DNA of 49,258 nucleotides from a virus. Below the pieces are notes generated by a model. It ran no database searches. It saw nothing but the letters and a program-made list of their open reading frames with translations, and was not told the DNA's origin. This document shows, one piece after another, positions 7,376 through 15,287 of the stretch; position 1 is the first letter of the stretch; every line of letters begins with the position of its first letter. The translations under genes were made by a program, and so were the position numbers. The DNA is taken from the IMG/VR virus record IMGVR_UViG_3300045996_001332, positions 1 through 49,258 of that record. One strand, written 5' to 3'.

Positions 7376-8365
7376 ATGCTGAAATTCACTCCCGAGCAAG
7401 AGCTGGCCGTCAATGCGGCCCGCGACGGCTTCAACAAGACCCAGGTGGCCATGGCCGTCAACACCGACCTCGTCGGCAACGCGGCCCCCATCCCGCTGGA
7501 CGCCTGGCGCCGTGTCGACGCGCGCGGCGCGATGATCCAGCGCGACGTGCTGGCGGTGTTCAACCGGCTGGCCGCCGCCAACCAGACGCCGGTGGGCGTG
7601 GGCGACCTGGTCAACTTCTACCCGCAGGTCAGCGACTCGGGTGAAGTGGTGGTGACCATGGACGGCCGCCAGTCCGGCCGCGGTGACCAGGCCAACGTCA
7701 AGTACGTGGGCACCCCGGTGCCGGTGTTCGGCTCCGACGCCCGCTTCGGCTGGCGCCAGATGGAGACCATCCGCAAGGGCGGCTCCCTCGACACCGACAC
7801 GATCGCCAACCACCAGCGCAAGGTGGCCGAGCAGCTCGAGGACATGGTCCTGAACGGCAAGTCCAGCATCGTGGTCGGTGGCAACACCATCTACGGCCTG
7901 CGCAACTTCCCGGACCGTTCCACCAACACGCACGGCTTCGACCTGAACGGCGCCACCGGTGCGAACTGGCTGGCCGCCTTCCAGAAGCTGGTCAACGCGC
8001 TGGTGGGCGACAACGCCTTCGGCCGCGTGACGGTGTTCCTGAACTACGGAGACTGGGTCTACGCCCAGATGAACGAGTTCACCGCCGGCTACCCGAAGAC
8101 CATCCTGGCCCGCATGCAGGAGATCGCGCAGATCGCCGAGATCGTCCCCGCTTCCAAGGTGCCGGTGAACGACATCCTGGGCGTTGCCGGGCTGCCCACG
8201 GGCGACTGGGGCTCGATCCTGCAGGCCATGCCGCTGGTGACCCGCCCGAAGGCGCGCCTGAACACCGAAGACGACTACGTCTTCAACGTGATGGCCATCG
8301 CCGCCCCGCAGTTCAAGGCGGACTACGACGGCCGCAGCCAGATCGCGCACATCTCCAAGGCCTGA
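7376..8365 (+). CDS. Major capsid protein
   Basis: The 329-residue protein is the size of an HK97-fold capsid subunit. It has an N-terminal helix (FTPEQELAVNAARDGFNKTQ), an E-loop or P-domain-like segment with GRQSGRGDQANVKYVG, a helix with NHQRKVAEQLEDMVLNGKSS, and a late A-domain NTEDDYVFNVMAIAAPQFKA. A strong Shine-Dalgarno (TAAGGAGG) stands 6 nt before the ATG, the best in the head module, as expected for the most abundant protein. It likely belongs to the DUF6260-type capsid group. It forms the icosahedral shell around the genome. Confidence 0.9.
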   Translation: MLKFTPEQELAVNAARDGFNKTQVAMAVNTDLVGNAAPIPLDAWRRVDARGAMIQRDVLAVFNRLAAANQTPVGVGDLVNFYPQVSDSGEVVVTMDGRQSGRGDQANVKYVGTPVPVFGSDARFGWRQMETIRKGGSLDTDTIANHQRKVAEQLEDMVLNGKSSIVVGGNTIYGLRNFPDRSTNTHGFDLNGATGANWLAAFQKLVNALVGDNAFGRVTVFLNYGDWVYAQMNEFTAGYPKTILARMQEIAQIAEIVPASKVPVNDILGVAGLPTGDWGSILQAMPLVTRPKARLNTEDDYVFNVMAIAAPQFKADYDGRSQIAHISKA

Positions 8366-8367
8366 GC

Positions 8368-8748
8368 ATGAAGCTGACCATCACGAAACTGAAGGCGGCC
8401 TGGCCCTCCGGGGCCAAGGTCGGCGACGTGGTCGAACTGCCGGAGGTCCCGGCCTGGGCAGTCGGCAAGTGCGAACCGGCGCCGGACGATGCCGAGGTGA
8501 CCGCCGTCTTCCCGAAGGTGGAAGAGATTTCCGGCGGCGGCCTGCCCTCCGTGGAGGCGGTGGAGATCCGCATCGAGCAGGCGAACCGCGCGGCGGCCGA
8601 AGCCCTGCAGCTGGCTGACGAAGCCCGCACCGCTCTGGCCGACGCCGAGACTGCGCTGACGGCTTCCAAGGCCGAAGGCGACGAGCTGCGGAAGAAGCTC
8701 GCCGACGCCGAGGCTGCGCTGACGGCCGCGCAGTCGAAGAAGAAGTGA
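8368..8748 (+). CDS. Hypothetical coiled-coil head protein
   Basis: The 126-residue protein starts 2 nt after the capsid gene stop. The first 60 residues form a compact strand-rich part (KLKAAWPSGAKVGDVVELPE). Residues 65-126 are an Ala/Glu/Lys coiled coil with two related blocks, ALADAETALTASK and KLADAEAALTAAQ, which look like a tandem duplication, ending in KKK. It could be a minor capsid or head-fiber component or a connector accessory. No family is recognised. Confidence 0.75.
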   Translation: MKLTITKLKAAWPSGAKVGDVVELPEVPAWAVGKCEPAPDDAEVTAVFPKVEEISGGGLPSVEAVEIRIEQANRAAAEALQLADEARTALADAETALTASKAEGDELRKKLADAEAALTAAQSKKK

Positions 8749-9110
8749 TCACGAGCGCGCAGGCGACCCAGTACCTGGACCAGGTGCTGGGCGTCGGCGT
8801 GCCCTCGTTCATCGTGGACGCTGCGGTCACCAAGGTGGCCACCGCAGAAGCGGCGATGGTGGAAGCGGGCTACAGTGAGTCCGACCAGATCCTGATCCAG
8901 TCCATGGCGGTGGCCATCATCGCCGCGCCGGGTGATCCCCGCCGCATCAGCTCCCAGGGTGCGCCCTCCGGTGCCTCTCGCAGCTTCAAGAACAGCGAGG
9001 GCGCGCTGTCCGCGCTGCGCCGCTCGCTCGCCGCCCTGGACACCGCCGGCACGGTCACCGATCTGATCGGCCCCGATCCGAACGCCGCCACCCTGTTCAT
9101 GGTGGTGTGA
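8745..9110 (+). CDS. Head-tail connector protein (DUF7370-like)
   Basis: The 121-residue protein starts with GTG 8745, overlapping the previous stop by 4 bases. Its pattern, an N-terminal QATQYLDQVLGVGVPSFIVD helix pair, the central YSESDQILIQSMAVAIIA helix and RRISSQGAPSGASRSF followed by LRRSLAALDTAGTVTDLIG, is a recognisable phage head-completion family, similar in layout to gp6-like adaptors. It would dock below the portal. Assigned from pattern and position after the capsid gene. Confidence 0.75.
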   Translation: MITSAQATQYLDQVLGVGVPSFIVDAAVTKVATAEAAMVEAGYSESDQILIQSMAVAIIAAPGDPRRISSQGAPSGASRSFKNSEGALSALRRSLAALDTAGTVTDLIGPDPNAATLFMVV

Positions 9111-9111
9111 C

Positions 9112-9480
9112 GTGAGCGCCGCGTCGCGCTGGAGCTACACCAGCAAGGCCACCTACTGGCCGAAAATCGGCTTCGATGACTGGACTCGCCAAGTGACCTA
9201 CGGTGCGCCGGTGGTGATCGACTGCGACTACTCCGAAGAGTCTCTGCGCCTCACCGATGCCGATGGCGTGGAGTTCACGACCCGCCAGATCATTTTCACC
9301 GAGGCCTCCGCAATCAAGCAGGGCGACATGCTCGCCATCGGTGTCAGCGAGCTGGCCAGCCCGGCCGCCGCCGGCGCTTCAGAGGTGCGCGCGATCATGC
9401 GCAACGCCGACACGTTCGACCAGCTGGCCGACGATTACAAGGTGATGACCGGATCCTCCGCGTCGACGTCGCGGTCCTGA
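9112..9480 (+). CDS. Neck / head-tail joining protein, hypothetical
   Basis: The 122-residue protein starts with GTG 9112, one base after the previous stop. It has a strand-rich centre (VTYGAPVVIDCDYSEESLRL, FTTRQIIFTEASAIKQGDML) typical of head-closure or stopper proteins. It ends in a Ser-rich tail. Its position between the gp6-like connector and the HK97 gp10-like protein supports a head-completion or stopper role. The family itself is not recognised with certainty. Confidence 0.75.
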   Translation: MSAASRWSYTSKATYWPKIGFDDWTRQVTYGAPVVIDCDYSEESLRLTDADGVEFTTRQIIFTEASAIKQGDMLAIGVSELASPAAAGASEVRAIMRNADTFDQLADDYKVMTGSSASTSRS

Positions 9481-9486
9481 GCGACC

Positions 9487-9837
9487 ATGGCTTCGAAGCG
9501 AATCACGAACCATCTGCCGAAGTTCACCGCCTCCATGCAGGCGAAGGCGGCTTCCAGCATGACGAAGGCGCTGATTCTGGGCGCCAGCGAGGCGAGCGTC
9601 CTGACGCCGATCGACACCTCCACTCTGCTCAATTCGCAGTTCCGGCACGTGTCAAAGGAAGGCAGCAGGATCCGCGGCACCGTGGGCTACACCGCGGACT
9701 ATGCGGTGCCCGTGCACGACCCGGCCAACAAGCAGAGATTCCGCCGCGCCACCGCGGAGAAGGAGTTCCTGAAGAAGGGCATCGAGCGGGCCGAGCCGAA
9801 CATCCGCGCAGTGCTGAAGGGCAGCATCAAGACCTGA
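9487..9837 (+). CDS. HK97 gp10-like head-tail protein
   Basis: The 116-residue protein shows the gp10-type pattern: an N-terminal helix, then TPIDTSTLLNSQFRHV, then a strand pair RGTVGYTADYAVPVHD, and a C-terminal helix with EKEFLKKGIERAEPNIR. Such proteins finish the neck between capsid and tail. It lies immediately before the tail-terminator gene, in the standard gene order. Fairly confident on family type. Confidence 0.8.
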   Translation: MASKRITNHLPKFTASMQAKAASSMTKALILGASEASVLTPIDTSTLLNSQFRHVSKEGSRIRGTVGYTADYAVPVHDPANKQRFRRATAEKEFLKKGIERAEPNIRAVLKGSIKT

Positions 9838-9843
9838 GGCGCT

Positions 9844-9854
9844 CTCCCTAGCAT
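9844..9854 (+). promoter_or_regulatory. Late motif CTCCCTAGCAT, copy 4 (before tail genes)
   Basis: Exact copy, preceded by another CT so that the run reads CTCTCCC. TAGCAT (9849-9854) is followed after 6 nt by ATG 9861 of the tail-terminator gene. No Shine-Dalgarno sequence is present. It separates the head module from the tail module. Confidence 0.65.
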
Positions 9855-9860
9855 GAGCGC

Positions 9861-10208
9861 ATGACCGCCTCGGACGCTCTGCGCCTCTTTCTGGAACCGC
9901 TGCTGCCTGGCTGGCGCCTCCAGTTCGGCAAGTGGACCGACGGCAAGAAATCCGACCGCTATGCCGTGATCCGCCCCGTCGGCGGACTGCCCGCCGAGCT
10001 CGTGCGCCGGCCCGAATTCACGCTGATCCTGATCGGGGCCGAGGGTGATGCCACCACGGTGCCGCAGAGCGCAGCGGACACCGTCATCGAAGCCATGCGC
10101 CTGGACTCCGGCGAGGTGGTTTCGCTGCAGCCGGGTGAGCCGGTGTTCATGGCCACCGATGACGGTCGGCCGGTCTTTGAAATCGCCATCTCGGCAATTA
10201 CCAACTGA
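9861..10208 (+). CDS. Tail terminator protein
   Basis: The 115-residue protein has an N-terminal helix (SDALRLFLEPLLPG), then YAVIRPVGGLPAELVRRPEFTLILIG (split here as strand pair), then a helix with SAADTVIEAM, and a C-terminal strand FEIAISAITN. This alpha/beta layout is that of gpU-like tail-completion proteins that cap the tail tube. The ATG follows the late motif by 6 nt and has no Shine-Dalgarno. It is the first gene of the tail operon. Confidence 0.8.
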   Translation: MTASDALRLFLEPLLPGWRLQFGKWTDGKKSDRYAVIRPVGGLPAELVRRPEFTLILIGAEGDATTVPQSAADTVIEAMRLDSGEVVSLQPGEPVFMATDDGRPVFEIAISAITN

Positions 10209-10219
10209 AGGAGAGAGCT

Positions 10220-10675
10220 ATGGGCGCTCATGTGGGTCGTGACGTACAGGTCGAATTCGCCATCGCCGCGGAAGATGCCACCGAAGGGTCGCTGACCTGG
10301 AAGACGCTGGGCATGATGCGCGGCAAGTCCATCAACACCAGCTGGGACACCGCGGACTCCACGGCCGACGATTCTCCGGACTTCACGAAGACGTCGCTGG
10401 TGACTTTCAAGAACGTCGAGTTCTCCGGCGACGGCGTGAGCTACGACGATGCGGTCTACAACCAGGAGGAGCTCGAGGCGCACGTGGTAAGCCCCGGCGC
10501 CGGCACGGACAACCAGCCGAAGGCGTGGTTCCGCCTGACCTATCCGAGCGGCAAGAAGTACACGGGCCCGTTCCTGATCACCGAGTGGAGCAACGACAGC
10601 CCCTACTCGGACACCGCGACCTGGAGCATCACCGCCACGTCCAACGGCGAAGTCACCTTCACCCCGGCCCCGTAA
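10220..10675 (+). CDS. Major tail tube protein
   Basis: The 151-residue protein is strand-rich and of tube-protein size. Segments such as TWKTLGMMRGKSINTSWDTA, YPSGKKYTGPFLITEWSNDS and DTATWSITATSNGEVTFTPA match the TP901-1/lambda V-like tube fold. A clear GAAGGAGAG Shine-Dalgarno precedes the ATG. Hexameric rings of this protein stack to make the siphovirus tail tube, so it should be among the most abundant virion proteins. Confidence 0.87.
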   Translation: MGAHVGRDVQVEFAIAAEDATEGSLTWKTLGMMRGKSINTSWDTADSTADDSPDFTKTSLVTFKNVEFSGDGVSYDDAVYNQEELEAHVVSPGAGTDNQPKAWFRLTYPSGKKYTGPFLITEWSNDSPYSDTATWSITATSNGEVTFTPAP

Positions 10676-10684
10676 GGAGACGCC

Positions 10685-11029
10685 ATGGCAGCGATCGCAT
10701 CCATCGAGGGCGCCGTCCAAGGCCCTTTCACCGCCACCGGCACCGTGCTGGGTGCGGACGACACCATCACGTTCGATCCCAAGCGCCGGCAGCTGCTGGT
10801 GCTGACAAACACCACGGGCGGGTTGCTGACGGCCACACTGGACGGCGCGGACGGGACCACCGTGGACGTGGGCGGCATCGGCGCCGTGTCCGTGGCGGCC
10901 GGCTTGGCCATCGCGGTGGCTGCCGGCGTCAGCAAGGCGGTGGTGCTGTCCACCGTCTCGCACTACTGTCAGGGTGTGGTGCACCTGACTGGCGGGGCGG
11001 GGCTGACGGCGCAGCTGATCAACCTCTGA
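10685..11029 (+). CDS. Minor tail / virion surface protein, hypothetical
   Basis: The 114-residue protein is strand-forming and low in charge (KRRQLLVLTNTTGGLLTATL, GGIGAVSVAAGLAIAV), like a small beta-sandwich. It follows the tube gene with a GGAGA ribosome-binding site. Such small sandwich proteins near tube genes often decorate tails. There is no signal peptide. The function is not known; a tail-decorating role is inference. Confidence 0.7.
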   Translation: MAAIASIEGAVQGPFTATGTVLGADDTITFDPKRRQLLVLTNTTGGLLTATLDGADGTTVDVGGIGAVSVAAGLAIAVAAGVSKAVVLSTVSHYCQGVVHLTGGAGLTAQLINL

Positions 11030-11035
11030 GCCCTG

Positions 11036-11581
11036 ATGCTGGTCGAATGCGGGTTTGTCCGGGCCACGGCGAGCGACGGCAGCGAATGGACCTTCGCTCC
11101 GTCGTTCGGTCGCATCGCGACCTTGGGCACCCCGCAGGAGATCGTCAAGGTCTTCGCTGACCTGCACGGCGCGCAGGCGGCGGAGACCGCGGCCTATGTC
11201 CTGGCCAGCCTGTGCGAGCAGGAAGACCCGCTCGCGCTGGTGGGATGGCGAGACGAGGAACTGCAGTACCACCCGGGGCTGATGCCGCCCACGGAGCAGG
11301 TTCTGATCGCGCGGCACTTGATGCAGCACGGGATCATCGGCAAGGCCAAGCCGAGCAAGGGCGACGGGAAGTACACCGACCGCTTCGACGCCAGCGAGTA
11401 CGTCAGCGCGGCCCGCGTTCACCTGGGCCTTTCCAGCCAGGATGCCGAGGCGCTCAGCATGACCGAGTTCCAGACCATGCTGGAGATGAAGTTTCCGGAG
11501 GCCAACGGCCGCCGCGACGTGCCCAGCCGCGAGGAATACATGGCCTCCATGAAGGCGATCAAGGAGCGCAGCCGTGGCTGA
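11036..11581 (+). CDS. Tail assembly chaperone (DUF6246-like)
   Basis: The 181-residue, helical, mostly acidic protein lies between tube and tape-measure genes, where siphoviruses encode chaperones that coat the tape measure. The start MLVECGFVRATASDGSEWTF and the GTPQEIVKVFADLHG helix match the DUF6246-type pattern as I recall it. Unlike lambda G/GT, I see no separate second frame or slippery heptamer; the tape-measure gene starts inside its last 8 bases. A single-frame chaperone is therefore the simplest reading. Confidence 0.75.
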   Translation: MLVECGFVRATASDGSEWTFAPSFGRIATLGTPQEIVKVFADLHGAQAAETAAYVLASLCEQEDPLALVGWRDEELQYHPGLMPPTEQVLIARHLMQHGIIGKAKPSKGDGKYTDRFDASEYVSAARVHLGLSSQDAEALSMTEFQTMLEMKFPEANGRRDVPSREEYMASMKAIKERSRG

Positions 11582-13889
11582 GAAAGTAGGCGAGCTCTAC
11601 TACGACGTCACCCTGGAAACGGGGAAGATGATCGACGGCCAGCGCGCCGTCGACAAGGAGCTGGGCAAGACGACCGCCTCCCTGGACAAGTTCCAGTTCA
11701 AGGTGACAGCCGTGGCCGCCGGCATTGCGATCCTCGCCGCGGCGATGGCCGCCGTGAAGTCCGCGGGCATGGCCGACGAGATGCGGCTGCTCGAGGCGCG
11801 GGTGAACGTGGCGGCTGGCAGCATCGAGCGCGGCGCCGAGGCCATGAAGGCGCTGTATGGAATCAGCCAGCGCACCCAGACCAGCATCGAGGCCAACGCC
11901 GACGTCTTCACGCGCCTGAACCAGTCGATTCTGCAGATGGGCGGGACTCAGAAGGACACCCTGCGGCTTACCGAGCTGCTCGGCATGGCGATCAAGGTGT
12001 CCGGTGCCAACGCTGGCGAAGCGAAGACCGCCATGCTGCAGTTCGGACAGGCGCTCGGGTCTGGCAAGCTGGCCGGCGACGAGCTGCGCTCGCTGCTGGA
12101 GACCGCACCCTACCTCATGCGGCAGCTCGCAGACGGCCTCGGTGTGCCCGTGGGTGCCCTGAAGAAGCTGGGCGAGGAAGGCAAGCTGACGGCGGATGTG
12201 ATCGTCGCGGCCATGGGGAAGGCATCCAGCAAGATTCAGGCGGACTTCGCCACCTTTCCGACCACAGTCGGCGGCGCGATGGACGTGGTCCACGACCAGG
12301 TGGAGCGGGCGAACCTCGCATTCGACAACATGACCGGCACCAGCGCGAAGCTGGCCGGCATGGCGCAGGGCCTGGGCACCGTCATCGGCAAGCTGGCAGA
12401 TCTATTCGGCGAGGCAACCACCGAGTCGGACAAGCTCGGGCGCAGCAAGCAGGTCCAGAACTGGGCGGAGACCACCGCCAGCATCCTCACCTATGTGGTG
12501 GATGCAGGCGATGGAGTGGTCCGGGTGTTTCAGCATGCAGGGACCGCTATCGGTGCGATGGCGGCGGCAGCCACAGCCCTCGCCAGCGGCGAGCTCACGC
12601 AGGCGAAGAACATCATCAAGGAGCTGGACGCTGACCTGGAATCCCTGTGGGCGAAGCAGCTGGCAGGCGCCACGATCCGGGATCGCATTGCCGCGGGCGG
12701 CCTGGCCTCTGTCGGAGGGTCGTCCTCCCCATTGAAGCCACCGGCTGGTGATGGGAAGCCTCCCAAGAAGACGGCCGACGAGAAGTTCGATGATGAGACC
12801 TACCTGGCCGAACTGCGCAAGCGATCGGCTTCCGAGATCGAGATCATCAACCAGACCGAGGCCGAGAAGCTGCGCATCGCGAAGAAGACCTTGGACGAAA
12901 AGAAGATCAGCGAGGCGACCTATTCGGAAGCCGTGATGCTGATCATCACAGCGGCGGAGCAGGACCGCCAAGAGCTGATGATCAAGACGCAGAAGGACAT
13001 TGACCGCGAGCGTCTGGAAATGGAGAAGAAGGCCGCCGACGAGCGCAAGCAGCTCGAGGAAAACCGCCTTGCCGCCCGCAAGGACATCGCCTTCGCGGAT
13101 CCGGTAGAACTGATTCGCATCGAGGAGGAGCAGAAGCTGGCCGTGGTGGCGGCCGCGCAGGCGCTGGACCTGCAGAACGCCCAGCTCTACGAAGACCAGA
13201 AACTCGCGATCACGCGGTGGGCGGCCGACGAACGTCAGAAGATCCGCCAGGCGGAAATCGACAAGGAACACCAGATCAACCAGATGGGCCTCTCGGCGAT
13301 GGCCGACTTCGCGGGGACCATGTACCAGATGCTGGAGAAGGCGGGGAAAGAGCGCACCGCCCTGGGCAAAGCGGCGTTCCTGGCCAGCAAGGCCATCGCC
13401 GTCGCCGAGATCATCATGAACACCGAGATCGCTGCGGCGAAGGCTGTGGGTCAGCTGGGCATCTACGGCATCCCGATGTCCACGATCATTAGGGCCGCGG
13501 GCTACGCGAGCGCCGGCATGGTGGCTGGCATGGCCATCGGCGAGGTGGCTGGCGGGCGGCAATATGGCGGCCCCGTGTCCTCCGGCAGCCTCTACCGCAT
13601 CAACGAAACCGGGGCACCAGAGATGTTCACCGGCTCCAACGGCAGCCAATACATGCTGCCCACGAAGTCCGGCAACGTGACGCCGGCCGACCAGGTGGGT
13701 GGCAGCGGCGTCGAGTGGAAGATCGTCGTGCAGAACAACATGCCTGGCGCCGCGGTGACGCCTTCCGTTGACCAGCAGTCCCGCACGGTGAACATTGCCG
13801 TGGCGGAGGTGGCCAACCAGATCAACACCAACAGCGGGCCAGTCTGGGCTGCGATGCGCGGCTCCACGAACGTCAAAGGCAGGCTGTAG
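11574..13889 (+). CDS. Tail tape measure protein
   Basis: The 771-residue protein sets tail length. It starts with GTG 11574, overlapping the chaperone. Residues 43-62 are hydrophobic (VAAGIAILAAAMAAV), followed by the tape-measure domain with QTSIEANADVFTRLNQSI and LGSGKLAGDELRSLLETAPY. A long charged coiled coil (about residues 400-570) comes next. Near residues 600-660 is a second hydrophobic stretch (TIIRAAGYASAGMVAGMAIG) that could insert in the inner membrane during DNA injection. No lysozyme or peptidase domain is seen. At 771 residues the tail should be of moderate length. Confidence 0.93.
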   Translation: MAEKVGELYYDVTLETGKMIDGQRAVDKELGKTTASLDKFQFKVTAVAAGIAILAAAMAAVKSAGMADEMRLLEARVNVAAGSIERGAEAMKALYGISQRTQTSIEANADVFTRLNQSILQMGGTQKDTLRLTELLGMAIKVSGANAGEAKTAMLQFGQALGSGKLAGDELRSLLETAPYLMRQLADGLGVPVGALKKLGEEGKLTADVIVAAMGKASSKIQADFATFPTTVGGAMDVVHDQVERANLAFDNMTGTSAKLAGMAQGLGTVIGKLADLFGEATTESDKLGRSKQVQNWAETTASILTYVVDAGDGVVRVFQHAGTAIGAMAAAATALASGELTQAKNIIKELDADLESLWAKQLAGATIRDRIAAGGLASVGGSSSPLKPPAGDGKPPKKTADEKFDDETYLAELRKRSASEIEIINQTEAEKLRIAKKTLDEKKISEATYSEAVMLIITAAEQDRQELMIKTQKDIDRERLEMEKKAADERKQLEENRLAARKDIAFADPVELIRIEEEQKLAVVAAAQALDLQNAQLYEDQKLAITRWAADERQKIRQAEIDKEHQINQMGLSAMADFAGTMYQMLEKAGKERTALGKAAFLASKAIAVAEIIMNTEIAAAKAVGQLGIYGIPMSTIIRAAGYASAGMVAGMAIGEVAGGRQYGGPVSSGSLYRINETGAPEMFTGSNGSQYMLPTKSGNVTPADQVGGSGVEWKIVVQNNMPGAAVTPSVDQQSRTVNIAVAEVANQINTNSGPVWAAMRGSTNVKGRL

Positions 13890-13891
13890 CC

Positions 13892-13902
13892 CTCCCTAGC
13901 AT
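13892..13902 (+). promoter_or_regulatory. Late motif CTCCCTAGCAT, copy 5 (before distal tail genes)
   Basis: Exact copy starting 3 bases after the tape-measure stop. TAGCAT (13897-13902) is followed after 6 nt by ATG 13909. No Shine-Dalgarno sequence is present. Confidence 0.65.
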
Positions 13903-13908
13903 GGGCCG

Positions 13909-14376
13909 ATGCCCGAGGCTTACCCGCTGTCGCTGCGCACGATCGTCCGCGCCTCCAAAAGTCGAACCCAGCCCGCTGCGTTCCGCATGGCAGAACCGCG
14001 CCGCGGCTATGGGTACGCGCAGGCCACCGGCACCGACACGCCCGTCTTCTGGGACCTGCAGTTCCGCTTCACGCGCCATGAGGCCGTGCGCTTCAAGCTG
14101 TGGTTCGAGACCCTGCTGAATCGGGGCCTCGAAGAGTTCACGCTGCCGATCCGCACGGAGTTCGGCTTGCTGACACACACCTGCCGGTTCCTGCCCGATC
14201 GCCTCCTGGACACCAGCGAGGAGGGCGAAACCTTTACCTATTCCGCAACGATCATGACGCGCGCCGAGCTCATCCCCTCGGAGTACTTGGACGCCGCCGA
14301 CCTGATCCTCAGCCTTCCGCATTGGGAAGGCTGGGCCGAGCTGCTGGATTCCGCCATCGACACGCTGCCGGAGTAA
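13909..14376 (+). CDS. Distal tail / tail tip protein
   Basis: The 155-residue protein has aromatic strand segments such as GTDTPVFWDLQFRFTRHEAV and TFTYSATIMTRAELIP. These resemble the minor tail proteins that follow the tape measure in lambda-like phages (the gpM position). The start is ATG 13909, 6 nt after the late motif. It would join tape measure, tube end and tip. The exact family is not named. Confidence 0.75.
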   Translation: MPEAYPLSLRTIVRASKSRTQPAAFRMAEPRRGYGYAQATGTDTPVFWDLQFRFTRHEAVRFKLWFETLLNRGLEEFTLPIRTEFGLLTHTCRFLPDRLLDTSEEGETFTYSATIMTRAELIPSEYLDAADLILSLPHWEGWAELLDSAIDTLPE

Positions 14377-14385
14377 GGAAGCAGC

Positions 14386-14874
14386 ATGCCCACGGCCCGT
14401 GAGTTCTGGACCACGAAGTCTCCGCTGCCGGAGTACCACGCGATCACCTTCGACCATCCAGAGTTCGATGCTCCCTTTCGGCTTGTGGCGAATCAGTTTG
14501 CCGAGGTGACCTTGGGCGGCGACGTCTACACGCCGGCGCCGATGACGATTTCCCCGCCGGACCAGAAGAGCGACGCCCAGCCGAAGCTCAACCTGGTGTT
14601 TCCGCGCCAAGTGGTGGGGCGGCAGTTCAAGCAGCAGTTGAAGCTGATCGCCGTGTCAGGCTCCCGCGCGCCGATCACGGTGACCTACGACGTGTACCTT
14701 GGGGTCACGGGTGCGCCCAAGCTGTCATGGATCCTGTATGCCTCGGAGCAGGGCGGTATCCAGTTCTCCACCGACGCGGTGCAGGTGACGGCAACCGACG
14801 ACAACCCGATGCGCCGCCAGGTCGGTGTGATCTACGACCCTGCCACCTTTACCGGGCTGGAGATCATGCAATGA
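14386..14874 (+). CDS. Tail protein (DUF1833-like)
   Basis: The 162-residue, strand-rich protein contains ITFDHPEFDAPFRLVANQFA and ITVTYDVYLGV, which fit the DUF1833 family of distal tail proteins (gpL position). A weak GGAAG site precedes the ATG. The stop overlaps the start of the peptidase gene by 4 bases (ATGA), so the two proteins should be made together. It likely helps assemble the tail tip hub. Confidence 0.78.
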   Translation: MPTAREFWTTKSPLPEYHAITFDHPEFDAPFRLVANQFAEVTLGGDVYTPAPMTISPPDQKSDAQPKLNLVFPRQVVGRQFKQQLKLIAVSGSRAPITVTYDVYLGVTGAPKLSWILYASEQGGIQFSTDAVQVTATDDNPMRRQVGVIYDPATFTGLEIMQ

Positions 14875-15287
14875 CGCTGGCCAAATTGATGACGCTGGCT
14901 GAATTCGCTGCGCGCGCCATGGGCTTCCCCGTCATCCGGTGGCGAAAGTGGTATTCCGACTGGAAGGAGTGCGACTGCTACGGCCTCATCGTGCTCGGGT
15001 TCCGTGAGATGCGCGGCATCGACCTGGGCCCGGTCCCCCAGACGGACATCGCGGAGGGGTTCTCTCGCGCGCGCGGCTGGGTCGAGTGTGGCCCGGAAGC
15101 CGGCGCCACCTGCTGGATGTCATGGCGCGACGGCAAGCCGACGCACTGCGGCTGGATGCTCGACGCGCAGCGCGTGCTGCATTGCGAGGGATCAGAGGAC
15201 CGGCCGGGCGGCGTGCGCATCTCTCGCCTGTCCGCGATCGAGCTCATCTACGGCGAGATCAAGTTCTACAGGTACGAGCCATGCTGA
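14871..15287 (+). CDS. NlpC/P60-type tail tip peptidase
   Basis: The 138-residue protein starts at ATG 14871 (ATGA overlap). The catalytic Cys lies in ECDCYGLIVLGF (Cys36), and candidate His residues follow in THCGWML (His92) and VLHC (His104). This is the gpK-like peptidase that would cut peptidoglycan peptide stems during DNA entry. A longer frame from 14727 reads out of phase through the previous gene and is rejected. The next gene starts inside its 3' end. Confidence 0.85.
   Translation: MTLAKLMTLAEFAARAMGFPVIRWRKWYSDWKECDCYGLIVLGFREMRGIDLGPVPQTDIAEGFSRARGWVECGPEAGATCWMSWRDGKPTHCGWMLDAQRVLHCEGSEDRPGGVRISRLSAIELIYGEIKFYRYEPC

Noticed and set aside
11036-11590. Programmed frameshift in the tail assembly chaperone
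   Set aside because: No second chaperone frame and no slippery heptamer before the tape-measure start; the genes simply overlap by 8 bases.
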